From [Leptolyngbya] sp. PCC 7376 (GTDB taxonomy: Bacteria > Cyanobacteriota > Cyanobacteriia > Cyanobacteriales > MRBY01): a stretch of DNA of 64,000 nucleotides. The notes under the pieces are model-generated. The model made no database searches. It saw only the letters and a list, made by a program, of their open reading frames with translations, and was not told the DNA's origin. Location: NCBI RefSeq assembly GCF_000316605.1, contig NC_019683.1, positions 4,820,036 through 4,884,035 on the forward strand, written 5' to 3'. The position numbers and the translations under genes are program-made. Shown piece after piece: positions 46,736 through 57,739 of the stretch (position 1 is the stretch's first letter; the number at the start of each line of letters is the position of its first letter).

Positions 46736-47692
46736 CTATTCAATATCCGCTAAATTGACTCTGCCGCCTGTCCGATCAGAAATCGCACCAACTTCTTTCA
46801 TTTTAGCGATAAATTCACTGGCTAATTTGACAAATGCCTTTGAACCAGAAGTATTAGGCATAGAAACAACCGCAGGTTGGAACGTATCTAAAGCCTTTGC
46901 CACGTTGACATCCATCGGAATCTTGTGTTTAAAGATTTGAGATGCAGTGAAATCATCACTCACTCGCTTCATCACTTGATTGTAATAACGATTGAGTAGG
47001 GTGCCACCAGACAGAATAAAGACGATGCCTAATAGATTGAGTTTGATGGGATCGATGTTGTCCGGATCAGTATCTTGATGACTCTCACGTAGCGCACGAA
47101 TTCGTCGTTGTAGTAACTGAATCCCCACAACTGACAATGGTTCGGGACGAGCAGGAAGAATATAAAAATCACTCGCAGCTAAACCACTTCTGGTTACAAG
47201 GTTATAGCCTGGTGCACAGTCCATAATGATGAAATCATACTGATCCATCACAGGTTCAAGGATTTGCTTGATGAGAATAAGTTCAAAGTTATTCCAGATT
47301 TCCTGGAAGTTTGTATCTTCATCTTTTACAGCTCGCTTATGAAGCATTTCTGAAACAAGATATTCATCGTAAAGTTCAATATCACCAGGGAGCAAGTCTA
47401 ATCCTTGAACGTTAGCGATAAACGGACAAATAATGTCGTTAATATCTAGACTTTGTTTGAGAGTCGGCTTAATGGTGGTCTCAATAAGGTAGCTAATCGT
47501 GCGTCTTGCTTTGCGAATACGAGCAAAATCCTGAGGTGGCATTAGGCTCAAGGTGGCACTGATCTGAGAATCTAAGTCAACGACAAGTACACGCTTTTTA
47601 TGGTGGCGAGCTAAGCATGCAGCAAGATTAACGGTTAGGGTCGTTTTACCGACACCTCCTTTCATGTTGACGGTACTGATAATAAGTGCCAT
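46736..47692 (-). CDS. ParA/MinD-type partitioning ATPase, orphan
   Basis: 318 residues of the ParA family, which form ATP-dependent patterns on the nucleoid to place plasmids, chromosomes or protein complexes. The deviant Walker A motif KGGVGKTT at 11-18 keeps the signature Lys11. Walker A' is VVDLDSQ and Walker B is FIIMDCAPG. No parB, parS cluster or plasmid gene lies nearby, only the 55-residue protein downstream, so it is likely to position something other than a plasmid. Carboxysome positioning (McdA) is one possibility but cannot be shown. Confidence 0.88.
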   Translation of the reverse strand: MALIISTVNMKGGVGKTTLTVNLAACLARHHKKRVLVVDLDSQISATLSLMPPQDFARIRKARRTISYLIETTIKPTLKQSLDINDIICPFIANVQGLDLLPGDIELYDEYLVSEMLHKRAVKDEDTNFQEIWNNFELILIKQILEPVMDQYDFIIMDCAPGYNLVTRSGLAASDFYILPARPEPLSVVGIQLLQRRIRALRESHQDTDPDNIDPIKLNLLGIVFILSGGTLLNRYYNQVMKRVSDDFTASQIFKHKIPMDVNVAKALDTFQPAVVSMPNTSGSKAFVKLASEFIAKMKEVGAISDRTGGRVNLADIE

Positions 47693-48024
47693 AGACGCTG
47701 TTACAGATAAATAGGGTTGTTAGAGTAGAGTTCCCGAGAATGGGCCAAATTTTCTTTGATAAAAGGTGTTTTTTCGATATTTGTCGCCATTGTACCTTTA
47801 TCTTCATATTTGCTTAAGGCAACCAAAGGATGATTTTAATTAGCATCAAAATTGATTAATCGAGGCGATAAATTGAGGTACGACGCAACGCAGTAAACGG
47901 CGACAACCTCAATACATCTAACTTGACCACAAATCCGTAAGTTGAGTTCTGTTTTTTCAGGCTATGTTCCGATTAGAAACGGTGGCGATCGCCCACCAAA
48001 TAATCAAAATTTTAGACCCAATAT
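47693..48024. other. intergenic region between parA and rpaB
   Basis: About 330 bases with one GGCGATCGCC palindrome. No gene, hairpin with T tract or repeat is supported. It should hold the parA promoter, as parA starts at 47692 on the minus strand. Confidence 0.45.
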
Positions 48025-48759
48025 CTAGACGGCAATAGAGGCAGCGGAAGATGGCGCCTTACGGAAAAGATAACCCGTGCCTCTCTCAGTAATGATAAAT
48101 TCAGGCTGGCGAGGGTCTTCTTCGATTTTTGATCGCAAGCGGGAAACATGGACATCCACAACTCTCAAATCACTATGACGACGGGGGACATAACCCCAAA
48201 TTGCCGTCAAGATATCTGTACGGCTGAGAGGATTACCAGCTTGGTTAACGAGTAGGTGCAAAAGGTCAAATTCAATGTGGGTGAGACGCAAAACATTGCC
48301 ATTCTGCAAAACTTTGCGGCGATTCGTATCAATTACAAGGTTAGCAATACGGAGAACACCAGCTTCTTCGACTTCATTTTGCTGCTTTTTAGTACGGCGA
48401 AGAATACAGTGAATGCGAGCTTCTAATTCTTTTGGGGAGAATGGTTTAACGAGATAATCATCGGCGCCAAAACGTAGTCCAGTAATGCGATCTGCCACAT
48501 CTCCAAGAGCTGTTAGCATAATAATCGGAGTGTCGCTCTCTCTGCGGATTTCTTGACAGACATAATAGCCATCGCGCTTGGGCATCATGACGTCAAGAAT
48601 AACGAGATCAGGGCGTTCACGCCAAAAGACCTCAAGGGCTTCGTCACCATCAGCGGCGGTAATAATGTCGTAGCCGATCATGGAGAGTCGGGTATTTAAA
48701 ATACGGCGTACGGCGATTTCGTCATCTACGACGAGGATTGTTGCCTTACTCTCTACCAC
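48025..48759 (-). CDS. rpaB: OmpR-family response regulator, RpaB (Ycf27)-like
   Basis: 244 residues. REC domain at about 7-122 with phospho-acceptor Asp in VILDVMMPK and the stretch LTALGDVADRITGL, which is typical of RpaB/Ycf27. A winged-helix DNA-binding domain follows (TRVVDVH-like region reads LRVVDVHVSRLRSKI, then ERGTGYLFRK). RpaB controls light-responsive genes, including photosystem I genes, by binding HLR1. A paralogue such as RpaA looks different in this region. Whether it is the sole RpaB cannot be told from one window. Confidence 0.82.
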   Translation of the reverse strand: MVESKATILVVDDEIAVRRILNTRLSMIGYDIITAADGDEALEVFWRERPDLVILDVMMPKRDGYYVCQEIRRESDTPIIMLTALGDVADRITGLRFGADDYLVKPFSPKELEARIHCILRRTKKQQNEVEEAGVLRIANLVIDTNRRKVLQNGNVLRLTHIEFDLLHLLVNQAGNPLSRTDILTAIWGYVPRRHSDLRVVDVHVSRLRSKIEEDPRQPEFIITERGTGYLFRKAPSSAASIAV

Positions 48760-48964
48760 GATGAATACTGCTCCCTCTATGTCTGCAAGTAATGGTGTTT
48801 TGTGAAAATGACTATTTACATTTCGTTACATTCAGTATAGCAATAACATTTGGCTCATGCAAAAGAGATAATGTTTAGGGTTTCGATTTCGGTATGGAAA
48901 GACGGATTGAAAGGTTTAGACTGAAGTAGCTTAGTCGTCTTGGTCTATAAGGAATTTGGGTTTT

Positions 48965-49897
48965 ATGGTTGGCGATCGCCAGAAGTTTGAGGGTTGGGGT
49001 TTTATCAATTTAAATAAGCCTGCGGGTTGGACCTCCCATGATTGCATCGGCAAACTAAGACGATTATTGAGACTAAAAAAGATTGGCCATGGTGGCACTC
49101 TAGATCCAATGGCTACAGGGGTTTTGCCAGTTGCGGTGGGTAAAGCGACGAGATTATTGCAGTATTTACCAAAACAAAAGGCGTACAGAGCAATTGTTCG
49201 ATTTGGAATACGCACCACAACAGATGATCTTGAAGGGGAGGCGATCGCCACAAAGTCTTGTCCAGATCTGACTTTGGCGGAAGTAAAAGCATATCTCCCA
49301 AATTTCATGGGGAAAATCACCCAAATTCCGCCAGCATTTAGTGCGATCAAAAAGAATGGTAAGCCTCTATATGCTTTAGCGAGACAGGGTATTGAGGTGG
49401 AAGTGCCCAGTCGTGAAGTGGATATTTATGAGCTAAATATTTTAGGTTGGCGAGAGGGAGAATTTCCAGAGCTGGATCTAGAGGTACATTGCGGCGAAGG
49501 GACATACATTCGGGCGATCGCCAGGGATTTAGGTGTTGCGGTCGGTACAGAAGCAACATTAGCGGGATTAATTCGTAGTCAAAGTGGTGGTTTCAGCCTA
49601 GAGCAAAGCATTAGCTTTGAGGATATTGAAAAGCAATTAGAAGAAGAAAGCTTTGCATGCAAAAAACCAAATCAGTTATTACAGCATTTACCTCAACTTG
49701 TTTTAACGGAATCTCAAGTGACTGCCTGGAGCTATGGTCAAAAAATCCCTTGGGTTGATCCGCCAATTCCCCAGGCAACTCCATTAGGGATTTATGATTC
49801 GGCCAGTGATTTTTTAGGTGTTGGGGAATTTAAACCGAGTAAGACTGAAGTAGATCAGATTGTCCTTGCGCCACGCCTTGTGTTGTTTGGTAAGTAA
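48965..49897 (+). CDS. truB: tRNA pseudouridine(55) synthase
   Basis: Converts uridine 55 of tRNA to pseudouridine. 310 residues from ATG 48965, with AAGGA upstream; the frame is open to a TTG at 48956. Catalytic Asp in HGGTLDPMATGVLP, and the RNA-binding stretches NKPAGWTSHD and AFSAIKKNGKPLY. The C-terminal region carries a PUA-like part. Normal length. Confidence 0.96.
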   Translation: MVGDRQKFEGWGFINLNKPAGWTSHDCIGKLRRLLRLKKIGHGGTLDPMATGVLPVAVGKATRLLQYLPKQKAYRAIVRFGIRTTTDDLEGEAIATKSCPDLTLAEVKAYLPNFMGKITQIPPAFSAIKKNGKPLYALARQGIEVEVPSREVDIYELNILGWREGEFPELDLEVHCGEGTYIRAIARDLGVAVGTEATLAGLIRSQSGGFSLEQSISFEDIEKQLEEESFACKKPNQLLQHLPQLVLTESQVTAWSYGQKIPWVDPPIPQATPLGIYDSASDFLGVGEFKPSKTEVDQIVLAPRLVLFGK

Positions 49898-49921
49898 GCT
49901 TTGAGGAATTTTTATCAGCCT

Positions 49922-50167
49922 TTAAAGATTGAATCCTGGCGACATTTGCTGACTTGGGGACATTTGCTGGTGGGAAAATAATGCGTCAGTGCGAATAAAA
50001 ACTTCCCGAGGCAAAACGATGGCTTGCTGTCGGAAACTAACAAACCCTTTACAAGTTTCGCGATCTATCGCCACACCTGTCACATATTGAGCACGAACGG
50101 GATGAATATTCGCGTAGTTATAGTAGATCTGCTGGGCAGCCCATAACACTCTGGGTTCGATCAACAC
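49922..50167 (-). pseudogene. possible frameshifted gene of unknown function
   Basis: An open frame of 81 codons from GTG 50167 reads like protein (YNYANIHPVRAQYVTGVAID; RQQAIVLPREVFIRTDALF). Directly upstream, a different frame is also protein-like (LDLPKLSAYPDGEIVVAET), without a start codon in it. The two would join near 50165-50185 with a one-base shift. I do not recognise the family. It could be a decayed gene, or the shorter open frame could be a real small gene. Confidence 0.35.
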
Positions 50168-50331
50168 GACAGGCGGTCTCTGCTACGACTATTTCACCAT
50201 CAGGATACGCTGAGAGTTTGGGTAAATCAAGAACACAATAAGTTCAATGACGGCTGATTTTCTACGGAAGTGAACAGGGTAATATAAGAAAGTACAAACT
50301 TAGTAGCGTGAAGTATCAGGGAGGTCTTGTT

Positions 50332-50544
50332 ATGGCAGTTTTAACAAAAACGCCTCAGGAAATTTCTCACATGAGTGAAGCTGATGTGGCGAATTTAGCG
50401 ACTCGGCTCGAACTAGATGATTACGCGAGCCCCTTTGAAGCGCTACAGGATTGGCACCTATTGCGGGCGATCGCCTTTCAGCGAGAAGATTTAGTCAAAC
50501 CCTACTGGCATTTACTCGATATCGAAGCATACGACGAATCATAA
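50332..50544 (+). CDS. DUF2555-like small cyanobacterial protein
   Basis: 70 residues from ATG 50332, which has GGGAGGT upstream (the frame is open to 50308). Helical, with MSEADVANLATRLELDDY, then DWHLLRAIAFQREDLVKPY. Matches my memory of the DUF2555 family, which is found in cyanobacteria and some plastids; function unknown. The coaBC start codon follows the stop directly, so they form an operon. Confidence 0.7.
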   Translation: MAVLTKTPQEISHMSEADVANLATRLELDDYASPFEALQDWHLLRAIAFQREDLVKPYWHLLDIEAYDES

Positions 50545-51756
50545 ATGCTCAAGGATAAAAAAGTTGTCGTTGGCATTAGCGGTGGTATTGCCGCCTACAA
50601 AGTCTGCGAAGTAATCTCTCGCCTCTTTAAAGCAGGGGCGGAGGTTCGTGTGGTGCTAACCGATTCGGCACAGCGATTTATTACACCGCTTACCGTAGCA
50701 ACATTAAGTCGTCATGCGGCTTATACAGATGAAGATTTTTGGGATAGCCATCAGCCTCGCCCGGTTCACATTGATCTAGGAGAGTGGTCTGATCTAATTT
50801 TGCTAGCTCCATTGACGGCAAATACCCTAGCGAAAGTCAGCTTGGGCTTGGCAGACACATTGCTGACAAATATTATTCTGGCGTCAAATTGTCCAGTGCT
50901 GGCTGTTCCGGCAATGAATACCGACATGTGGCAACAGCTTTCGGTGCAATCAAATTGGCGCAAGTTACAGAAAGACGAGCGATATCATATCCTTTCGCCG
51001 AATAGTGGTCTGTTGGCTTGCGATCGCCGTGGCAAAGGACGGATGTCAGAGCCCACTGAAATTATTGAAGCGATAGAATCCCTGATCCATAGTCGGGGTC
51101 AAGAGGATTTACGTAATACGAAAATATTGATTAGTGCTGGTGGAACCCGCGAACATATTGATGCGGTGAGGTTTATTGGCAATCCATCCTCAGGAAAAAT
51201 GGGGCTGGCGATCGCCAAAGCAGCAGCCTATCGAGGTGCAGAAATCACTTTAGTTCACGCGCCAATCGAAGCTCGATTGCTTGAAGATTTGCCAGAAATG
51301 GAACGGTTTCCGGTAGTTAGCTCAGCGGAAATGGAGCGATCACTATTAGACCAGGCAGACCAATTTGATTGGATTATCATGTGCGCGGCGGTGGGTGATG
51401 TCCGCTCAAAAATCCTACATAACAACAAATTATCGAAAGCAGATTTACCCGAAAGCATTGAACTCGAAACAATTCCCGATATTGCAGCGCAGCTTGGTCA
51501 CAAAAAACGTGCAGACCAAAAGTTAATCGGTTTCGCGGCACAAACTGGAGAAATTACAGCTCCAGCTCTCGCCAAACTCCAACGCAAAAATCTGGATGCG
51601 ATCGCCGCTAACTCGATTGATTTACCAGATTCAGGGTTTGGGAGTGAGACAAATCAGCTTGTGTTTATCGATAAAGAAGGGAGGCAGGCGACAATTCCCA
51701 TGGCGCCAAAATTGGCGATCGCCCATCATCTCCTCGATTTTATTAAGCAGCTTTAG
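50545..51756 (+). CDS. coaBC: bifunctional phosphopantothenoylcysteine decarboxylase/synthase
   Basis: Two steps of coenzyme A synthesis. 403 residues. The N-terminal flavin-dependent decarboxylase (CoaC) shows GISGGIAAYKV, the catalytic-His region VHIDLGEWSD, and PAMNTDMW. The C-terminal synthase (CoaB), from about residue 185, shows ISAGGTREHIDAVRFIGNPS. Directly follows the small DUF2555-like gene and ends four bases from the convergent GNAT gene. Confidence 0.96.
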   Translation: MLKDKKVVVGISGGIAAYKVCEVISRLFKAGAEVRVVLTDSAQRFITPLTVATLSRHAAYTDEDFWDSHQPRPVHIDLGEWSDLILLAPLTANTLAKVSLGLADTLLTNIILASNCPVLAVPAMNTDMWQQLSVQSNWRKLQKDERYHILSPNSGLLACDRRGKGRMSEPTEIIEAIESLIHSRGQEDLRNTKILISAGGTREHIDAVRFIGNPSSGKMGLAIAKAAAYRGAEITLVHAPIEARLLEDLPEMERFPVVSSAEMERSLLDQADQFDWIIMCAAVGDVRSKILHNNKLSKADLPESIELETIPDIAAQLGHKKRADQKLIGFAAQTGEITAPALAKLQRKNLDAIAANSIDLPDSGFGSETNQLVFIDKEGRQATIPMAPKLAIAHHLLDFIKQL

Positions 51757-51760
51757 ACAG

Positions 51761-52318
51761 TTACTCGACCCAGTATTTGGGATTATTTAGTGTATCGGCG
51801 CAAACAACCCGACCCTGAATTCTTCCAATAATATCTGGCTGTAATACTTGTACCATCCACGCTTCTGCATTTTTAGGTGCAATAGGGTAAGTTGCCTCAA
51901 AGCCCTGTATTCCAGCGGGAGCAAATCCAGATCTTGGATAGTAACTGGGATGGCCAAGCACAAAAACAAGTTGAACCCCTATCGCTTTAAGTTTTTCTAA
52001 CCCAGTCTGAATAAGCTGACCACCAATGCCTTGTTTTTGATATTGAGGAAGCACAGCAAGAGGTGCCAAAATCGACGCCGAAATAGGTTCTGAAGGCTCA
52101 GGTTCCAATTGCGCTTTGGTAAACAAAATATGTCCCACAACCATTTGCTCCTTTACTGCAACTAGCGACAATAAAGGATGGGCAGTGGGATCTGAGAGCA
52201 AAGCGGAAATCAGCTCCGTAATTTCTGGTCCTTCTGTCTCACCAAATGCGGCGATCGCCAACTCTAAAATTTGAGGTAAATCTGAATCTGTTGCCTCGCG
52301 TATTTCTACATCCATCAT
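51761..52318 (-). CDS. GNAT family N-acetyltransferase (YhbS-like)
   Basis: 185 residues. The GNAT core shows IREATDSDLPQILELA, VAVKEQMVVGHILFTKA, then the acetyl-CoA site LAVLPQYQKQGIGGQLIQTGL. The HPSYYPRSGF stretch is typical of the YhbS group. Substrate unknown. The next minus-strand gene upstream is the Dabb protein, 35 bases away, so the two may be co-transcribed. Confidence 0.88.
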   Translation of the reverse strand: MMDVEIREATDSDLPQILELAIAAFGETEGPEITELISALLSDPTAHPLLSLVAVKEQMVVGHILFTKAQLEPEPSEPISASILAPLAVLPQYQKQGIGGQLIQTGLEKLKAIGVQLVFVLGHPSYYPRSGFAPAGIQGFEATYPIAPKNAEAWMVQVLQPDIIGRIQGRVVCADTLNNPKYWVE

Positions 52319-52353
52319 GTTAAAAAGTTAATCTCCCACCCGAAAGCTGGCAG

Positions 52354-52668
52354 CTATTTCCCAGCAAAATCGACCACTTGAACTTTTGTCCATTTTGTTT
52401 TGTGGCGAGCCAGAAATTCTTGATGATTCGGGTGGGGTGAATAAACATCAAGATCAGCATCGCTTTGGAGTTTTACATACAAGCCAAGTTGATAACTTTT
52501 GATATGAACTTCGCGATCCTCACGGGCTTTTAAACCGAGGTCAACGCTCAGCACACCGGGAATTTGACCAAGCAATTCGATGCCGTCATCAATAATTGCT
52601 TGGGTATCCACAGTAGTGGTGGTCATTGAGAGTTCGAATAAAACGATGTGATGTAAGGGTTGGGACAT
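52354..52668 (-). CDS. Dabb family (stress-response A/B barrel) protein
   Basis: 104 residues. The dimeric alpha/beta-barrel signature is seen: HHIVLFEL at the start, LGQIPGVLSVDLGLK, then LYVKLQSDADLDVYSPHPNHQEF. Family members are found in stress responses and as barrel scaffolds in small enzymes. No catalytic role can be given. Downstream of pyrG on the same strand, 33 bases away. Confidence 0.88.
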   Translation of the reverse strand: MSQPLHHIVLFELSMTTTTVDTQAIIDDGIELLGQIPGVLSVDLGLKAREDREVHIKSYQLGLYVKLQSDADLDVYSPHPNHQEFLARHKTKWTKVQVVDFAGK

Positions 52669-52701
52669 TATGTTTAGCGATTAGATTTTTGCTTAAAGTT
52701 T

Positions 52702-54357
<1,656 letters not shown>

Positions 54358-54524
54358 CTACCCAATCCTGTTGAAAATTTCTTTAACCTGTCCATTCTGC
54401 CATAGTCCTTTCGATAGATATACCGAATTCACTAGTTACACTTTTATAGGGCAGATTTCAGTCTGTTTGATGTCAAAGTTGGACACCAGATTTGTCGTGA
54501 TGGATGGAGCGATCGCCAACTTTA

Positions 54525-54570
54525 AAAATAAAAAAATTGGAGTATTGCTTACAAATTACAACCATACTCC
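54525..54570 (-). terminator. intrinsic terminator of the metE operon
   Basis: On the minus strand GGAGTAT pairs with ATACTCC around an 18-base loop and AATTTTTTTATTTTT follows. It lies 41 bases after the stop of the gene at 54611 and upstream of pyrG. Confidence 0.85.
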
Positions 54571-54610
54571 TTATGCTAATTCATTATTAAAACGTCTAAT
54601 AATAAGAACT

Positions 54611-55048
54611 TTAGGACGCTGCAAGACAAAATTCTGACCAACGCTGCTGCACTTGTCGATAGCAATCAGGTGGACTAATTTTTAGTTTTCGCAATAGATA
54701 AATCTCTGGCTTACTTTCATCTTTAAGTAGCAGGGTGAAATCCGTATTTGGATCATAAGTTTGCACAGACTGGATAATTTTCGCCATGCTACCCGCATCA
54801 ACTTGATAAGCCTGTAAATGTTCTGGTATTGCCAGAGCCTCAACAAAATTAATAGTGTATTTCACGAGATCCTCTCGCCAAATAATGGAAGTATCAGTAG
54901 CGATCGCCACCTGACAAGAAACTAAGCCTCGTCCTTGGTTTTGGTAGCCTTGCCAAGCAGCATGACCCAAAGGCAATAAATGTTCGCGGATAAAATGACT
55001 TTGCCAACAATAGGACTGATGAGTGCGTAAACTATTTGGCGATCGCAT
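54611..55048 (-). CDS. unknown protein translationally coupled to metE
   Basis: 145 residues. The start ATG 55048 lies inside the end of metE (17-base overlap), with GGAGGA five bases upstream, so it should be translated together with metE. Features: a His/Gln-rich N-terminus (THQSYCWQSHFIREHLLPLG), then RGLVSCQVAIATD and a helical C-terminus. I do not recognise a family. The riboswitch upstream of metE should also control this gene, so a role near methionine or cobalamin use is possible. Confidence 0.75.
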   Translation of the reverse strand: MRSPNSLRTHQSYCWQSHFIREHLLPLGHAAWQGYQNQGRGLVSCQVAIATDTSIIWREDLVKYTINFVEALAIPEHLQAYQVDAGSMAKIIQSVQTYDPNTDFTLLLKDESKPEIYLLRKLKISPPDCYRQVQQRWSEFCLAAS

Positions 55049-57281
55049 CCATTTCCTCCCGTAATTTACGAGTGGCAGCCACCATATTTTTTAAAGCAGG
55101 CACCACTTCTTCCCAACGACGAGTTTTCAGACCACAATCAGGATTAATCCACACTTGCTGGATCGGAAGTTTTTCCAAACCCGCTTTCAGTTGTTCTACC
55201 AATTGCGCTTGGGTGGGCACCACCGGACTATGGATGTCATACACCCCATTACCAATTTGATGGCTATAACCCGCGCTGGTGACTTCTCCAAGGGTGCGAT
55301 TATTACTACGGCTATTTTCGATGGAAATTACATCTGCATCGAGGCGCTCAATGTCTTGAATAATGTCGCCAAATTCGCAATAACACATATGGGTATGAAT
55401 TTGGGTCTGGGGTTGAGCGATCGCCGTTGCGAGACGGAAAGCATCCACAGCCCAACCCAGATAATCATTCCAGTGTTGCACCTTGAGCGGCAAACCTTCC
55501 CGTAGGGCAGGCTCATCCACCTGAATAATTTGAGCACCTGCAGTTTCAAGCTCCGCAATTTCTTCCCGTAATGCCAGCGCAATTTGAAATGCTTGTTCCT
55601 TGCGGGACAAATCTGCACGGGGGAATGACCAATTCAAGATCGTAATGGGTGCCGTTAACATCCCTTTCACAGGTTTTTCTGTTAAGGATTGGGCAAACTG
55701 AAATTCCCGTACAGTCATCGCTTGGGAACGGGACACATCACCATAAATAATGGGGGGACGCACACAACGGCTGCCATAACTTTGCACCCAACCATTGGTG
55801 GTAAAGGCAAAACCAGACAGCTGCCGCCCAAAGTATTCCACCATATCAGTCCGTTCAAATTCGCCATGGACCAAGACATCAAGGCCAATATCTTCTTGCA
55901 GCTTGATGCAATCTGCAATTTGTTTTTCCATGGCAGCTTGGTACTCCGCGAGGGACAGCTCACCTTTTTTGTACTGCACTCGTAACCGTCGCACTTCTTT
56001 GGTTTGGGGGAAGGAACCAATGGTGGTGGTGGGTAAAGGCGGCAACGCAATTTGTTGGCTAATGCGGGAGCTGTAGGACAAAGACCGCTCAAAATTCTTG
56101 GGTTGCAGGGCTTCTAGGGCTGTATGAACCGCAGGGTTGGGAGGATTGAAATCAATAAAAGCTTGCCATGCCTGTTGAATCTGCTGTTGTTGGGCCGTGG
56201 TGTCCGTACCGTTAAGGGTTTGGGCGAGGAACACAATTTCGGTTAATTTCTGTTCGGCAAAACTTAAGACGCCATGTAAGGGTTGGGGTAATTGTTTTTC
56301 GAGTTTGGCGTCGTGGGGAACAAATTGTAGAGAGGCAGAGGGTTGGACTCGCACAGTTGTGGCGATCGCCTGAATCTCTTTTAAGCGCTGCAAGGTGTCT
56401 TCCGGTTGACATTGCCAAATATTACGGCCATCAATAACCCCAGCACCCAAGACCTTATCGGCAGGAAAACCATGGGTTTGCAATAACTGTAAATTGTCGC
56501 CTCGGGTGAAATCTAAACTGATGCCTGCCACTGGTAAGGCGGTGACCCAGTTATAGGTGTCGCCCAAATCATCAAAGTAGGTAACCAATTGCAACGGCAC
56601 ACCGACTTTCGCTAAAGCAGCATAAGTTTTTTCCACAGCGGCTTGGAGTTGGGGCGCACGACTCGTCACCAAAATTGGCTCATGGATCTGTACTTCGGCG
56701 ATCGCCAAGCCCTTTAGCTCAGTCAATAGCTCAACATAGAGGGGCAATAATGCATCTAACAAACCGTCAAAATCTGCCTTACAGCGACTTAAACTGAGTA
56801 ACGTCACAGGGCTTAAAATGACGGGAGTTGCCCGGGCTGCGAGGCTAGATTGGGCGCGTTTAACCGTCGCAATAAAATCACTAAAATCCCCTTGGGGTTT
56901 GGCATCAGCATCAATTTCAGACACAAGATAATGGTAGTTAGAATCAAACCATTTCGTCATTTCCAAAGCTGGACGATTATCAACGCCACGGGCCATGGCA
57001 AAATAGCGCGTCAACCCAGATAATTCCGCAAATCGCGCTGGAATTAAACCCAAACGGACAGCCCAATCCAGCACTAAATCGTAAAACGTGAAATCACCTA
57101 CCGCAATGTGGTCAATACCTGCCTGTAATTGGGTTTGCCAATCCTTGGCTTCGAGGTCTTGTAGTGTTTGGACGAGGGTTGCTTCATTTAATTTGCCGCG
57201 CCAGAAAGACTCCAAAGCCTTTTTTACCTCGCGGCGTTTACCCATCCGGGCATAACCTAATGATGCAGTTTGAATTGTCAT
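55032..57281 (-). CDS. metE: cobalamin-independent methionine synthase
   Basis: Transfers the methyl of 5-methyltetrahydrofolate (triglutamate) to homocysteine without B12. 749 residues, typical. The zinc ligands are kept: His and Cys in THMCYCEFGD, and the last Cys in WINPDCGLKTR. N- and C-terminal barrel motifs include TTTIGSFPQTKEVR. It lies downstream of a cobalamin riboswitch, which should lower its expression when B12 is present. First gene of an operon with 54611-55048. No ribosome-binding site is obvious before the ATG. Confidence 0.97.
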   Translation of the reverse strand: MTIQTASLGYARMGKRREVKKALESFWRGKLNEATLVQTLQDLEAKDWQTQLQAGIDHIAVGDFTFYDLVLDWAVRLGLIPARFAELSGLTRYFAMARGVDNRPALEMTKWFDSNYHYLVSEIDADAKPQGDFSDFIATVKRAQSSLAARATPVILSPVTLLSLSRCKADFDGLLDALLPLYVELLTELKGLAIAEVQIHEPILVTSRAPQLQAAVEKTYAALAKVGVPLQLVTYFDDLGDTYNWVTALPVAGISLDFTRGDNLQLLQTHGFPADKVLGAGVIDGRNIWQCQPEDTLQRLKEIQAIATTVRVQPSASLQFVPHDAKLEKQLPQPLHGVLSFAEQKLTEIVFLAQTLNGTDTTAQQQQIQQAWQAFIDFNPPNPAVHTALEALQPKNFERSLSYSSRISQQIALPPLPTTTIGSFPQTKEVRRLRVQYKKGELSLAEYQAAMEKQIADCIKLQEDIGLDVLVHGEFERTDMVEYFGRQLSGFAFTTNGWVQSYGSRCVRPPIIYGDVSRSQAMTVREFQFAQSLTEKPVKGMLTAPITILNWSFPRADLSRKEQAFQIALALREEIAELETAGAQIIQVDEPALREGLPLKVQHWNDYLGWAVDAFRLATAIAQPQTQIHTHMCYCEFGDIIQDIERLDADVISIENSRSNNRTLGEVTSAGYSHQIGNGVYDIHSPVVPTQAQLVEQLKAGLEKLPIQQVWINPDCGLKTRRWEEVVPALKNMVAATRKLREEMDAIAK

Positions 57282-57739
57282 GGTTTTTTCAATTAAAAAT
57301 TTGGTCTATCTACGAGGTCAAATAACTTATAAACAAAGTCCATATTTTCAACTCAATCAATCGATATTTTGTGTTTAGTAATAAAAAATCACAGCAAACA
57401 TTTCTCTCAAAAAAGCATGAGAAATCATAAGAAATTCCACAATAAATTCGCCCTAAGATATTGGCTAAAACCCAATATTTAGCACTATTAGTCAACTGGA
57501 ATTGGGGCCACAATACTTTTTTCTGCAACAGAGGAAAAAATGAGCTATTTCTATGAGCTTCAAAAAAACAGGAAACAGCCCATCATCACAATGAATAATG
57601 CACAAAATCTGCTCCTGAAGCATCTCAATTTTTCACACATTTCCAGAGAATAATGTGCGGGCTATGCCATCGTATGGATTGTAGTTATTGCAGAGGGGGA
57701 AAGGAGATCGAGTGATCGCCTTCCAAAAAATCTTTGAAT
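57282..57739 (-). other. long leader between cobalamin riboswitch and metE
   Basis: About 460 bases separate the riboswitch from the metE start. AT-rich. A 72-codon minus-strand frame at 57310-57528 shows no family resemblance and is not called. I see no strong expression-platform hairpin close to the riboswitch and no clear promoter. The length is unusual for a riboswitch leader. Confidence 0.5.

Noticed and set aside
50100-50170. GGTTCGA stretch suggesting a tRNA T-loop
   Set aside because: No cloverleaf can be built around it.
57310-57528. 72-codon minus-strand frame in the metE leader
   Set aside because: No ribosome-binding site, Cys/Phe/Tyr-rich composition typical of chance frames in AT-rich DNA.
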